64,000 bases of DNA from Lamellibrachia satsuma (Eukaryota; Annelida; Polychaeta; Sabellida; Siboglinidae): positions 694,501-758,500 of the forward strand of contig BSQZ01000123.1 in NCBI GenBank assembly GCA_033239005.1. Reading direction: 5' to 3'. Both the position numbers and the translations under genes were made by a program. Under the pieces are notes generated by a model that searched no databases, had not been told where the DNA came from, and worked only from the letters and a program-made list of their open reading frames with translations. Below are positions 25,901-37,839 of the stretch, piece after piece. Each line of letters opens with the position of its first letter. The stretch's first letter is position 1.

Positions 25901-28900
25901 GTCTATTGTCAAACAGCGACGTATTGAGATGACGACTAAACTCACGGTACCCATCTCATTAAAAAAATCACTGTTTCCCATCTTACCTCCTTCTTGTCCC
26001 TCATCATGGCTGGGATGAGGGTGAGAGGGAGCGGATTCAGGTCATGGGAACACTGCCAGATACGGGAAAACTCTTCCATATCGGCATTTTCGGGAAGGCC
26101 TGCGAAATGAAGGTCACAGATTGTGGCAAAATTTAACAACTACTAAAACCATGAACAATAATAAAAAACAAGCTACATGAAACATAATCTGTTATGCTTC
26201 ATGTAACACATAAGATTTATCAATGTAATTTAAATAATTAAAACCAAGTAAAACATTCAAAAACAAAAACGTCAACTTCTTCATCAATGACAAGTCGTAG
26301 GAGTGTCATGCAATTCCACAGAATCTATGCCGGCCTGGTCTGTCTTCTGCTGTGCATAGCACACCCAGTAGGCTTGGATTGGTCCATTCCTTTAATAAAG
26401 GTTAGGCTGTCCAGACTTGTAGCCTTGTAGGATGTTTCTGAGATGGTGTTGTGCTAAATGACATGGCCAAACCAGAATAACTTGAGTTGTTTCACCGATG
26501 ACAACATGGGCTCTTGTTTTCCAGTTAGGGAATCCACTGGCTGTCTCATCAGCAAAATTTTTCACCTGAAAACTGTAGTGCAATTCTACTGTTTTTGTAT
26601 ACATTTTAACAGCTACTGACAAAGTTATGTGATTTATTTTGCACAATATTTTATACAAACTAACGCTATGTGCCACAATGGTCACTGCGCCTGTGTGGTC
26701 AGTGGTCACCTACCTACACATGGAGCTAGGCCCAGTCTGATGGCGACAGCCATGAGGTCGTTGACGTAGTTCCCAGCCAGGATCTTCCTCAGTTCCACCC
26801 ACAGACGCTCCCCGGAGATCCCTGCACGTACCCACAATGGGATCAGCCTTGCAGAATCACAAATACGTGTACAGACAGTGTCGTACATCAAAGGTGAACT
26901 TAAATTGGTCGTCCACATATTAGCATAAAATCTTCACAAAATCATCAAAATGTCATTGTAAACAAATGGCTACAACCACAGGGCCAAAGTCATTGTAACA
27001 ACGGCAATATCAAAACCAGACAACAAAATAAAGGTTCACATGAATCGGGACAGCCCATGTGACTAAACAGCAAAATCTCAATATTTTACACCGTCATATT
27101 TTAGATGATTTTTTATGTGTTACGCGACTAACCTTGCAGTCCATGCATGTTTTCTTTGATAGCTTTGAGGGTGCCCTCGTCATGTGCATTTGGTTCAACA
27201 GCTATCCTACCATAGAACCTGCAGAAAAGCAAGATCCATATTCGACATATTACATACCCTAATTAATTATTGTAATATGACTAGTGTGGAAAAACTGAAG
27301 TGTCGCCATCTGGTGTTAAATAGTTGGCACCACTTTTCAGTTGTTCTACACTAGTCACCAAATGACACCACCAATGTTAAACAGTTACTTTATTGTCTAG
27401 AGAAACAAATATTGGTGTATGCTTGAAAGAACAAATTCCTTGACATTTTTCCATGGCCTAATTTTTTATCAAGTGCACTGCATGCTTATTAGGTCGAATA
27501 TGGTATATATTCTTTCATCATGATTTTCAATCTTCACCAATAGCAGCGTTGACATTTTTTTAATAAAATTAAGCTGCCGATGGAGTAACACAAGGCACAA
27601 GAATGCCTGTGGATTGGGGAACATTCATTCTCCATCATAACATGAGTTATGAACTAGCGAGAGTCAAGTAGTCAAGTACACACAATTGTTGTTGCACATT
27701 ATCATGAAAAACGGATTCATGGGGAAAAACTGCTCGTGTAACCCTGCCTATCAACCGAATAAGTTAGCCAGGCAGCAGATAAACCATCAAGTTATAACTA
27801 AGTAATTCCACTGGTTTGTGAAGTACCAAAAACTTGAATGATGGACTGATGATTGAGGGAAGAGTGGCTGGGAAAAGAAGCAGAGGCAAGCCAAGATAGG
27901 AGAACAATGACTTTATCATAGATGACTTTAGAAAGGGGACAGCAGCTAGTTGAATAGTTGGAGGAAGAAATCCTTTTGCAAAAACATGGGCAACAATGTC
28001 CTAACAGGATATGCCTTAACAACTTATCTATCAGGTATTGTTCTATGCAAACTACTTCACACACGAACAATAAGAGAGTTGTGCCACAGACTTCGGCTAA
28101 AATGAACATCCTGTAATTACACACACCTGAAATATCTGAGTATTCGCAGGAAGTCCTCCTGGATCCTCTGGCGTGCGTCACCAACAAAGCGTACATATCT
28201 GTGCTTCAAGTCTTCCTGACCATTGAAGTAATCATACAGCATACCATCGAAACCTGCAAGGGAAGCGGTCTGAGCTGCTAACGCATGTTCAACATAAACA
28301 ATGTAAAATTAATAATTTATAGGTAAAGCAGTGACTCTTACATTATAATTATATTATTGTCTTCCAAGACAAATCTAGGCACTTTAACTGCATGGAGACG
28401 ACAAGAACATCACCCCAAATGCCTATGGAAAGCATTCAGCCATATTGCATCATCACTTGTATATACATTCATTATAATTTTATTATTATACCTGTATATA
28501 TATATGCATTTAAATTTGTTTATTATTTATTACTTATGGCAAGTTATATGGTAGGACTTTTTCCATGGATTATATTCTAGAATATTTATTGCTGGTATTG
28601 TTTTGAATATAATTGTAAGTTATAGTAATAATAATAACAGTTCTTTGAGGCGCCAGTTTCTAGTTTACGCTAATCACTGCATGTACAAATTAAAAATCCA
28701 TTAAAAAGTATATATAAATAAATTAATTAATTAGTTAATTATGATTGCATGTATGTATAGCATCTGAGAGCAATTTTCATTGATCAGGTGCTACATACAT
28801 ACTTTTATTATTATAATTTTTAAAATTTCCATAGCAAAGTCCACATTCAGGCCTATCCACATTATTATATTACCGAGTGAACCAGGGCTATGTGAACAAA

Positions 28901-29806
28901 ACAGTGTAGGCTTTGAAAAGGTAATAAAAGAATTTGAATCTCAGTCTTCTCAACTGGGAATCAGATATTATTGTGCAACCGCAATTTCTCAACATCAAGT
29001 GATGGAATAGTTAGTGCAATGACAAAAAGGAAAGAACAAAAACCAGGGTATCACTGGGAGTGTCTGTACACTGAAGATTGCTACAACAGAGAACCTATGA
29101 AATTATTATTATACCTGTACACACCTAGAAACATAGAGTTTATGGTGAGGTCACGCCGGAGGGCATCCAACTCCCAGTTCTTGGTGTACTTGACTTCTGC
29201 ATGGCGACCATCTGTCACTACGTCAATCCTCAAAGTAGTCACTTCAAAATTCACCTACAATTACATTTTGCAATGGTTAAAATCTGCAATAAACAATACA
29301 TATTTACACATGATACATCAGAGACAACAACATGTTGAAATTAGGTATAAATCATACAAAACAAAGTGCGTTTCTCTCCATGAATCCTGTATTCATGTGG
29401 AGAGTGCCACATACAGTTGCACAAGAAGTATATCTCTGAATATAATACAGAAAACAAATTATGCATGTGTCAAAATCAGCATCTTTTAAATGATCAACTG
29501 TTGTGACACAGTTATGTTTGATGAAAGTGACACTCATCAGATTGTCTAAACCTCATTTTCTCCATTATTCTGTGTGGTAGTTTAGTGTAAATCTTAAAAT
29601 GCCACAAAGTTGTTGCTGGCTGAAATGCTAATTCATGGGTCAGATTGGATTACTCTTAAGCCGTCCTGGGGAGAAGCTGGATTAGCAAGCCTGTAGTATA
29701 TCAGCTGAAAAGAGTGCGGTTTTATTTTCTCTCCCTCTCACGCTCTCTCTCACGCGCTCTCTCTCTCACGCGCTCTCTCTCTCTCACGTGCTCTCTCTCT
29801 CTCACT

Positions 29807-29864
<58 letters not shown>

Positions 29865-30398
29865 TAATTACTGTAAATTGTTATCACATATAGTACAAAT
29901 GTATGATCCCTTTAGCTCAAAACTGTCAGAAAGACCATAAATTAAATGTTTATTTTACTCATCAAGTACCTTGTCATTAATCCTGCATGTTATGGTGCCG
30001 TGTTTCTCTCCGCGTCTGTTAATCATCCGGACATTCTCCATCTCAAACATGACTTTCATCTCTTCGGGAGTTGCCGTTGTCGCAAAGTCAAGGTCATCTG
30101 GCTGCGTCCCCATGAGTAAATCCCTGACGGCTCCACCAGCGATCCGCAGCTCATAGTCATGCTTTTGGAAAAGTTCGATCAGTCGATTCAGTTCAGGTGT
30201 GAACAGCGCGTGGAATTCTGGAGTATCCAACTTCATTGTTTTTAAGTTAGCCACTGGTCTCCTGTACTGGCGTGTTATGCCAAGGTTGATGAATGATGGA
30301 CGTGATTTCAACAGTGGGGGGCGGAATCGGACACAAACGTGTTTCAGTATGCGTGGTATGACACAGAATAACGCACTGACTGGTCTCAAGCCAAGCAT
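22928..30398 (-). CDS. TRNT1: TRNT1, CCA tRNA nucleotidyltransferase, complete, 7 exons
   Basis: The enzyme adds or repairs the 3' CCA of cytosolic and mitochondrial tRNAs using CTP and ATP, without a nucleic-acid template. Exons (minus strand): 30398-29970, 29254-29125, 28253-28127, 27218-27133, 26821-26714, 26099-25987, 23326-22928. All junctions are GT-AG and in phase, giving 463 aa; the human protein is 434 aa. Class II motifs are intact: GGAVRD at 88-93, the metal-binding pair D102 and D104 in [14 protein letters not shown] from 176, [15 protein letters not shown] from 218, and [10 protein letters not shown] from 259. Residues 1-54 are rich in Arg and hydrophobic residues with almost no acidic ones, as in a mitochondrial presequence. 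Met55 (MKLDTPEF) aligns with the internal start known from the human protein and could give a cytosolic form. Identity is very secure. Confidence 0.97.
24031..24613 (-). CDS. Penelope-like GIY-YIG endonuclease, inverted shorter copy
   Basis: The minus-strand frame reads [20 protein letters not shown] through [19 protein letters not shown] to the same stop as the + copy. It starts at the head-to-head junction (24613/24614) and therefore lacks all RT sequence. A few amino-acid changes separate it from the + copy (for example AVVYDI against GVVYDI). Confidence 0.88.
24617..25435 (+). CDS. Penelope-like element RT C-terminus plus GIY-YIG endonuclease (5'-truncated)
   Basis: The open frame begins inside the RT thumb region ([57 protein letters not shown]). 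It then runs through a linker ([20 protein letters not shown]) into the endonuclease ([33 protein letters not shown]), ending at the TAA near 25435. The 'VVYDI...HYIGET...R..EH' pattern is the GIY-YIG nuclease signature of Penelope-like elements. The RT catalytic core is absent, so the copy cannot move by itself. No stops or frameshifts are seen. Confidence 0.9.
   Translation, partial: VEPEQDNTLAFLDTCVCLNDDGSTKVKIYRKATHTDQYLNWDSNHHLEHKRSVVRTLLQRAENLIMEGEDKNTEVDHIKKVLKANGYKTWMFNTTQPTRRKENTTTETSRRLHVIGLPYISKLSEQVARIFKSYNIPVYHKPINTLRSLLVHPKDRTAKAAMCGVVYDIQCPECDQHYIGETARTLGTRIKEHLSCRQPLSAISEHKLNTGHQCSMKDVNILDHEENWHRRKIKEAINIHRNKPTLNRDVGQELPPVLLQLVSHDIGHVTHP
25437..25475 (+). other. Hammerhead-like core at the Penelope 3' tail
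   Basis: Just after the endonuclease stop the sequence reads CTGAAGA, an extra A, a 6-bp stem (GACTGC with GCAGTC, loop GAGAT), then GAAA. That is the CUGANGA-stem II-GAAA core of a hammerhead ribozyme. Hammerheads are reported in the terminal repeats of many Penelope-like elements. Stems I and III were not convincingly found, so activity is unknown. The same block occurs inverted in the left arm near 23991-24029. Confidence 0.45.
25560..25650. repeat. Possible short interspersed repeat next to the Penelope end
   Basis: The phrase 'aatttatatagcgtctgaat' followed by 'gctcttgggcgctta' resembles, from memory, a short repeat common in marine animal genomes ('tttatatagcgcc...gcgctt'). Only a fragment is present. 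Confidence 0.3.
27230..27510. mobile_element. Nested inverted-repeat (foldback) elements
   Basis: An inner hairpin at 27279-27356 has arms 'gactagtgtggaaaaactga' and an imperfect reverse complement ending 'ctacactagtc'. Around it, 'ccatattcgacatatta' near 27235 and 'cttattaggtcgaatatgg' at 27479-27497 form outer arms related to the 9597-9655 foldback element. It lies in a TRNT1 intron. Confidence 0.5.
29725..29862. repeat. Compound microsatellite (CT/CACG)n then (TA)n
   Basis: A pyrimidine-rich (ctctctcacg)n tract passes into an uninterrupted (ta)n tract ending near 29862. It lies in TRNT1 intron 1. Confidence 0.97.
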
Positions 30399-32160
30399 TG
30401 TAGGAACATCTCACAACATGATGCAATTCCTGGAAACAAGTTGCAATGATGCAATGTGACTAATTATAATTAATTAGCAGGTTATTAAAAACAAATTTTT
30501 TACAATTTGTTTGCGCAGCAAGATGAAACAACTGTTACTGTTAGATGTTTAGAATATCGTAGATTTAGAATCTTGCACAGAAATGTCTTTAGATTTTTGT
30601 GAAAGCGGCATATTATATTAAGAATAACGACTGGTGCAACGACTAGCGACTGTGTCATTCATGACCCATTGCCTTGGCATCGTCTCCAGTTAAGGTGACG
30701 TCAACTGGGCGATATTAGAGGAATATATGCACGTGGATAAACTACATGTTAGCAACTCAAACTACAACGGCGTTCTACGAGATGACATGACAATGATATC
30801 ATTGTGAAATACATATTACTATAAATTTCGCGACAACAATTATATTGCCGATAATACATCATCGCAGGAAAGGAACCAAAAACAAAACGACTGACAGCTT
30901 CGGTTCAATGCGCCATCTGTTGGCAAGTGAATGTATACGTACAATGAGTCTCCCTCTATTATATCGGATAAAGACAATCTTTTACTTTTTGACCTAACCA
31001 TGAAAACACCACCTTGTAAGATTTTCGCTTCTCTTAAGGGCGCGTGCATTCGTCGAGAATACCCACAGTTGTGTAGAAGTTGTCTTTGTCGCTCGCCAGA
31101 TCGCCTAGCTGCTTACTGTAGCAATGCCGGAGCTCGTTTGGTGGCGCAAGTAGTGCTATGATCGGCAAGTCGACCAAAATGTGTACCCAGAGAGGCCCGT
31201 TTATAGGGGGTGCCTTTAACGGTCCATAGCAGCTGATATAAACCACATATAATAAAAGTGTGCATATGCCTGTAAAGCTGAATAAGCGTTCTTTACTCTG
31301 ATGTACATCCTGTTTTATTTCTTTAGGTTAAAGTATTTTGTTTTTTAAGGTGAAAATTTGACGATTCTCGCAAATCCGGGATTCACCTTGATTCACGAAA
31401 AAAAAACAATTGCATGTCTTTCATCGATCATTTATTAACACAAAAATATTTTTTTTATTTTGGCTAGGTCTGGCTAGTAATGTACTGTACAACTAAAACA
31501 ACCCCCTATCACTATCCACTGACGCCAATAATTATCTAGCTTTTGAACGTTAGGTGGCGCCACACGAATAATAAATTATGCGATGTCCTAGGCCGCTGTT
31601 GTTTCAAGTTCGTCTTTCTCGTCGTAGTTGTTGAAAGTTCATAAATATCCATTCTTCAAGTACGTGTGTAAGTAGTAATTGATCTATCTAACTATATTAT
31701 CGTGTAGCAGTGTATGTCTGAAGTTCTGGAGAGTGTTTTGCTAATTTTGGCGGGAGATAAAACATGTAAACAAACTTGCAAAGTGACGGCGTGACTGACC
31801 TGTCAAACGATGTCCCAGCAGACAAGACGAAGAAAGGCATCCATTACTCACATTAGTTCAAAGCTGACAGTCTTACACTTGGAATGTTAATATGATTTAC
31901 ACTGTGCTTTATGTATAGTTACTATAATGACTAGTATATTAGTAGTAATGTAAATATTTGTTTATGCCAAATTTATCTATTTTGGATATGATGAAGGCCT
32001 AGATGATGAGTGAAGATGTATGAAACTGCAAAAATTATGCACAACTGATACTTGGTATGCAATATTGTGTCAGAAAGGTTATTCACTCAACGATCCACGC
32101 ACATTGATATGATATTTGTAATGGCGTACATATTTATAGTAGTTGTTTCTTATTTTAACT
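30399..32160. other. TRNT1 upstream region and intergenic DNA
   Basis: The first few hundred bases should hold the TRNT1 promoter and 5' UTR; no TATA box is obvious. At 31745-31756 'ttttggcgggag' resembles an E2F site. A short frame starting ATG at 31811 (MSQQTRRRKASITH...) runs 26 codons, but no clear donor was seen. The short minus-strand frames at 30840-31246 have no recognisable motif. No gene is claimed. Confidence 0.35.
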
Positions 32161-32199
32161 ACTAATACACCCAGATAATGCAATAGGTATGACAATAAA

Positions 32200-33840
32200 A
32201 GCTTACATTTCATCCTACATGATACAGCTGTGAAAAGGCTTCTGTCAAAATCTGCATAATTGTTCGCAGTTAAAACCTTGTAAACAATATTTTCATATAC
32301 ATGATAATGCTAATGACCTATACATGTCAATCATGCTTAGAAATAGACACCAAGTTTTAAAATGTATCTGTAGGGTATGTACTGTGGTTGTTTTTTTACT
32401 TTTTACCAACCACCCCTGTAAAAGTGTGCAAAATAAGTGAAAAATAGCATCGTTTACAGCTCTCTTGCAACAAAAATAATGGATGCACTGGTATGAATGA
32501 CCCCCACACAGGTTGAGAACATTGAGTACTTCCACAATATGTAAAAAAAAATACATTAACATTAATATTAATAATTTGTTTAAGCCAGGTACACTTTTTT
32601 AATCAAAATAGAAAAAATGTGTTTTGGAAATGTTGACAGGGGTGTCTTTAAAGTGCTCAAACATAAAAACTAATTAACCTACAGCCACACAACTGATTCT
32701 ATGATGTATCTTAATAATATATCTTTCCAATGATCATCATCCTACATGATACACATGTCAAATATTCATCTTGCACCAGCATGTCTTCAGCTGTGAACAT
32801 GCTTCTGTAAAATACATAAAAGTTTGCAGTTTTAAAAAATCTTGTAAAAAATATTGTTCACATATATAATAATGCTAATGACCTATACATGTCAAACATG
32901 CTTAGAAGTAGATGCTGAGTTTAAAATATATATATATATCTGTGGGGTATATACTGTGGTTGTTTTTTTACTTTTTACCAACCACCCCTGTAAAAATGTC
33001 CAAAATAAGTTAAAAATAGCACTGTTTACAGCTGTCTTGCAACAAAAATAATAGATGCACTGGTATGAATGACCCCCACACAGGTTGAGAACATTGAGTA
33101 CTTCCACAATATGTAAAAAAAAGCCAGGTACACTTTTTTAATCAAAATAGAAAAAATGCGTTTTGGAAATGTTGACGGGGGTGTCTTTAAAGTGCTCTAA
33201 CATAAAACTAATTAACCTACAGCCACACAACTGATTCCATGATGTATCTTAATAATATATCTTTCCAATGATCATCATCCTACATGATACACATGTCAAA
33301 TATTCATCTTGCACCAGCATGTCTTCAGCTGTGAACATGCTTCTGTAAAGATACATAAAAGTTTGCAGTTTTAAAAAATCTTGTAAAAAATATTGTTCAC
33401 ATATATAATAATGCTAATGACCTATACATGTCAAACATGCTTAGAAGTAGATGCTGAGTTTAAAATATATATATATATATCTGTGGGGTATATACTGTGG
33501 TTGTTTTTTTACTTTTTACCAACCACCCCTGTAAAAATGTCCAAAATAAGTTAAAAATAGCACTGTCTTGCAACAAAAATAATAGATGCACTGGTATGAA
33601 TGACCCCCACACAGGTTGAGAACATTGAGTACTTCCACAATATGTCAAAAAATACGTTAACATTAATATTAGTACATTTTTTTAGACCAGGTACACTTTT
33701 TGATCAAAATAGAAAAAAACGTGTTTTGAAAACGTTGACGTGTCTTTAAAGTGCTCTAAAATGAAAACTAATTAACATACAGCCATACAGCTGATACCAT
33801 GATGTATCTTAATAATATGGCTATCCAACGATGTATAATA
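32200..33840. repeat. Three tandem copies of a roughly 550-bp AT-rich unit
   Basis: Landmarks such as 'gatgcactggtatgaatgac' recur at 32482, 33054 and 33585, giving periods of 572 and 531 bp. 'catcctacatgatacacatg' recurs near 32740 and 33278. 'ttttttactttttaccaacc' also occurs once per unit. Units 2 and 3 are closest to each other; unit 1 is more diverged. Short (ta)n tracts inside the units vary in length. No coding content was seen. Confidence 0.92.
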
Positions 33841-34039
33841 CTTTGCAATAACTTAATTATCTCAAAATGGTCCAGCATAGCTACTTACTGATAATACCGC
33901 AGACGATCAGATCGGTATAATAAGCCGTGAACGCATCTTCAAGGTTCGCAAGATTTTATTAACGCAGAAGTGTTGATCGTACAACATAGACCGGTCTCTC
34001 TACCATTGTTCTTGTCTATCCCATTTAACATTTAAAAGT

Positions 34040-34560
34040 CCTCAATAAATTTAGTTTTCTAATGGTAAGGTAGGTATGGGCCGGCGTGGCCCACCCTTGC
34101 CGATAATTTTGAGTCCAAATTGAACGAGGTGCGTAGTGATTTAGATCGCGCGCACCCGTTATTTTATGAATCTATTTCTGGCCTATTTATACCAGAGCTT
34201 TCAGAAGAATCCCACCCCAGTGGAGGCGCGGTTAACCATTTCAGGAAATCGAGAAAGCCGTTATTGGCCGATGCCCATATATACAACCGTCATCCCCGTA
34301 CATGCTGGAAATGACCGTCGTATGCAAGGTATCGAGTCACCTTTTGAACCCCCCAGGACTGGGAGAATTTCTTATGTCCTTGAGGACGGTCAGTTGCCAA
34401 CTAAACTAGTTTCGTATGGCCTGCATTCTAAATTGGGTAAACATTTCTCCCGTTTGACAGTCCAGTTATTATTACAGTCGGGGCGACTCTACCCCTCCCT
34501 ACTGTGTAGACTAAATAATAAGCAAAGCTGCAAACTGGCCAGAAACTAGCTTGACTTACA
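34040..34560 (+). other. GC-richer island with a 127-codon open frame, function unknown
   Basis: Base composition rises sharply against its AT-rich flanks. A + frame at 34166-34549 is open (MNLFLAYLYQSFQKNP...CKLARN), and a second frame overlaps it. I recognise no domain and find no splice partner. It could be a captured fragment of a transposon ORF. No function is claimed. Confidence 0.3.
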
Positions 34561-35719
34561 TAAGTTGTATCAACCTGGGTTTTCTTTATGCTAAAGTTAA
34601 ATTACTGATTAAATATGTCTGAAATGACCACTATCTCTGTTCTTAAAATTTTAGGCTGACCAAACCTTACAACCTGGAGTCGCCAAGCTACCACACATAT
34701 ACACGTGTCATGTAATAGCAATACAAATTTACCAAAAACTGAACATGTTTTTGTTTGCTTTGTTTTGTCTTGCGATCAAATATGTTTAAGATAAATTCTG
34801 AGTGCAGCGCTATTGGCGGCACAACTAGTCAATAATGCATCACAGCACATATTAAATGCTACTTGATGTTTTCAATACAATGTTTATAGATAATACAACC
34901 AAATCAGACCAAAAGTACTTAGTGGACTCATTATGCATTGTCAAAATTAATAAATGATTGGCAGATATAGTGGCGCCGCCATGCGGAATTCATGTGAAGT
35001 TTATACATCATAAAGTCTCGGTATAAATAAAAATATGTTTAAGCCTAGTAAAAAAAGAAACTAGTTTCTCGTCCCCGCCCGCTTCCTTTTTTGTCGCCGC
35101 CTCTTTTTTATTATTTACTATTGAAAACAATATTATTTAAAACACAACCTGCCGAATAGCAGTGCCAGTGCAATCATCTCATACCAACTGAACGTCAGCT
35201 TGGCACTGGGCCAGACATCTTTATGATAGCAGGGCTAAATTTACTAACATAACTAGGTTATGAAATAATACTAAGAAAACGCGTTGATAGTTGCTGTGCT
35301 ATGTACTAGGTTTTATCTGATAGTACATCACATAGGATGAGTACTGTTTCAGTGCCCTTTATTTGGATAGTTTATGGTGATAAAATATTATCTTAATGCT
35401 ATTTATATTAGCTCTATTTTATTTCCACAGTGTCTACGTCCAACATATTTATATTTCCTGACGAGTTTTGACACTTGTTTAAGTCCCCTGTAAATGATTG
35501 TTTCATATTGATCTAGATAATGCATATGACATTGCTGCATCGACATGAGAGTGTCTTAAATTATGCGTGCCACGTGAGCATGTACTGAAGATATGCACCT
35601 TGTATGCATGACCTTTATGTAACATGAAATTTATGTGTGTATGAAAGGTCATTAATAAGATACATTCACATAGTGTGAAACATTTTAATATTACAAATAT
35701 TGAATATCAAATATCATGC

Positions 35720-36750
35720 AATACATAGTGATATTGTTGTTAATTATTAGATTATAAAAAAATTAAATTTAGTGTTAAATCACATAATACTTTATATTAT
35801 ATTCACAGATGACACAATAGTATCTTCCGCGCAACAAATTGTGTCAGTGTTTCTGTAAATGCATATGAATAATGATTGTTTGAATATTCCAGATGCTGCT
35901 CTCCGCTTCCATAATTGCCGTTGTTTTAAGGACTACTATGCAGGCTGGACATTTGTAGTTTCAAGACCAGATTTTGCTGATTATGCTGATTATGAACAAT
36001 GTGTGAGCTATTTTAAAGAATTGTGTCTTGTGGCTTTTTACAGTAAAAATACTGGTTCAATTAACTTCATTGCCAAAATCGATTAAGAGGTATACTTGCA
36101 TATAAAGTTTGCCAGAGCTTGAGTACATGTCGAATGAGCAAATGAATGTTTACAAATCTTGTACTATTTGTCCTTATTAAATGTTGTTGCCTAGTCAATG
36201 TCCTGCCACCAATTCTTAAAGAAATAACAGACTGTTATACCATGCAATAAAAATGAATTTGTGAAGTATTGTCCAGACATACAAATCTAAACACATGGCT
36301 CAACATAAAGAATAACATCCTAATAATTTCTAGAGTGTCAAGTAATGAAGCTTTCTCTAGATAACATGTCTTCTCGCTATATGACCATAAATAAAAAAAA
36401 ATATATATATATAATAATTTACAGTATTATGTGATTTAACATGTTGCTAAATTTCATTTTTATCATCTAATAATTAACAACATTGATTTACTAAGTCTTA
36501 AAAAATTTAGATAATAATTTATGGTCATATAGAAGATCAGAATCTGGAATGTTCAAGCAATCATTATTATGTATTTACGGAAATACTGACACAATTTGTG
36601 GTGCGGAAGATACTATTGTGTCATCTGTGAATATAATATAAAGATAAATGAGAATGCATAAAAAAATAAGACCATGACAATTACAATCTTCAACTCTTTC
36701 TTTACACAGTATTGTATGATTTAACATGTTACTTAAATGAATCAATAACT
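35720..36750. mobile_element. Nested MITE-like inverted repeats
   Basis: The block 35805-35890 ('attcacagatgacacaatag', 'tatcttccgcgc', 'acaaattgtgtcagt') returns inverted at 36560-36645. The adjoining block 35728-35795 ('gttgttaattattagat', 'gttaaatcacataatact') returns inverted at 36421-36485. A third pair, 'tatatgaccataaat' near 36380 and 'atttatggtcatata' near 36518, lies inside. The order of the right-hand blocks is shuffled, so more than one insertion or rearrangement occurred. The short frame 35859-36086 between the arms has no recognisable motif. Confidence 0.75.
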
Positions 36751-37084
36751 TTGTAATACATTGTATATATGTATTTTATGAATGGGCAGTCTTGATATAT
36801 TGAGTTCGTGGTGTGTGCGCGCGCACGTACGCACGCACATCTTGATTCATTATTAGACAAGTATACAACATTTGTAGTACAGTACTGTCACTTGTAAGTG
36901 AGTGGACATTTAACAGTGTGGAAGGTATAGTTATTACAGTTGGTTGTGTGCCAATCAATGGGAATGACATTATTACATTTTGCAGAACATGTTACATAAT
37001 TTGGTCGCCAGTGCACTCCATAGCTAAATCTAGATCGCGATACTTACGTTCCTTATTGGTTTGGTATAATGTTGCATCGTCTGA

Positions 37085-37325
37085 TTGGGAGAATGCACCG
37101 CTCTCGACAGTAAGACCACCGGGTAGCCGCTCACGAAGGTAGGACCACATGGATCCGTTATGGATAGTAAGGCCACCGGTGAGCCGCTCTGGATGACAGG
37201 GCCACCGTGGAGCCGCTATCGACGGTCCGGCCACCGCGGAGCGAGCCGCACACGACGGTCGGGCCACCGGGAGCCGGTCTATACGGTAGGGGGCACCGGG
37301 GAGCCGCTCTCGACGGTAACTACAA
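37085..37325. repeat. GC-rich minisatellite
   Basis: About eight imperfect units of roughly 30 bp are built on 'ggccaccg.ggagccgctctcgacggt'. GC content is far above the flanks. Open frames on both strands follow from the lack of stops in the unit. Confidence 0.85.
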
Positions 37326-37839
37326 CCCACCAGATTCAGTCACAGCAGAAACTTCGTATTTCATGTAATGCAAATGTTACAGCATTAGTTTTAATGTTAA
37401 TGTAAATAATGACACAGTCAAATACTTAAAGTCTCTACAATCACAGGAACTTGTAAATATACAATACTTATTCTAATCACCGCAGACTCAATTTCAGTAA
37501 ACGCTAAACATTGATACCCTTGACATCTCGCTTTACTCGGTGTTACAGACCTCAATAGGCTATTTGAATTTGCTGGTGTATACTCTTATAATGGCCATGT
37601 GATAAGTAGTTGCATTTTATAGTGTCGCAAGTAAGTATGACATGTAACAGCTTCAATTTGCAGAGATCTAAGATGAACACCATATTCATTAAGACGTAAC
37701 TTCAACAAATCAAATGTATGCGACTATTTGCATAAATCACCAGAGAAAACTCAGGCCCGTCCTCGGGGCTTAAAAGGATGGGGGGGGGGAATGATCGACT
37801 TATTTTTTGAGCTATTCCATGCAATATCTAACTATAATC

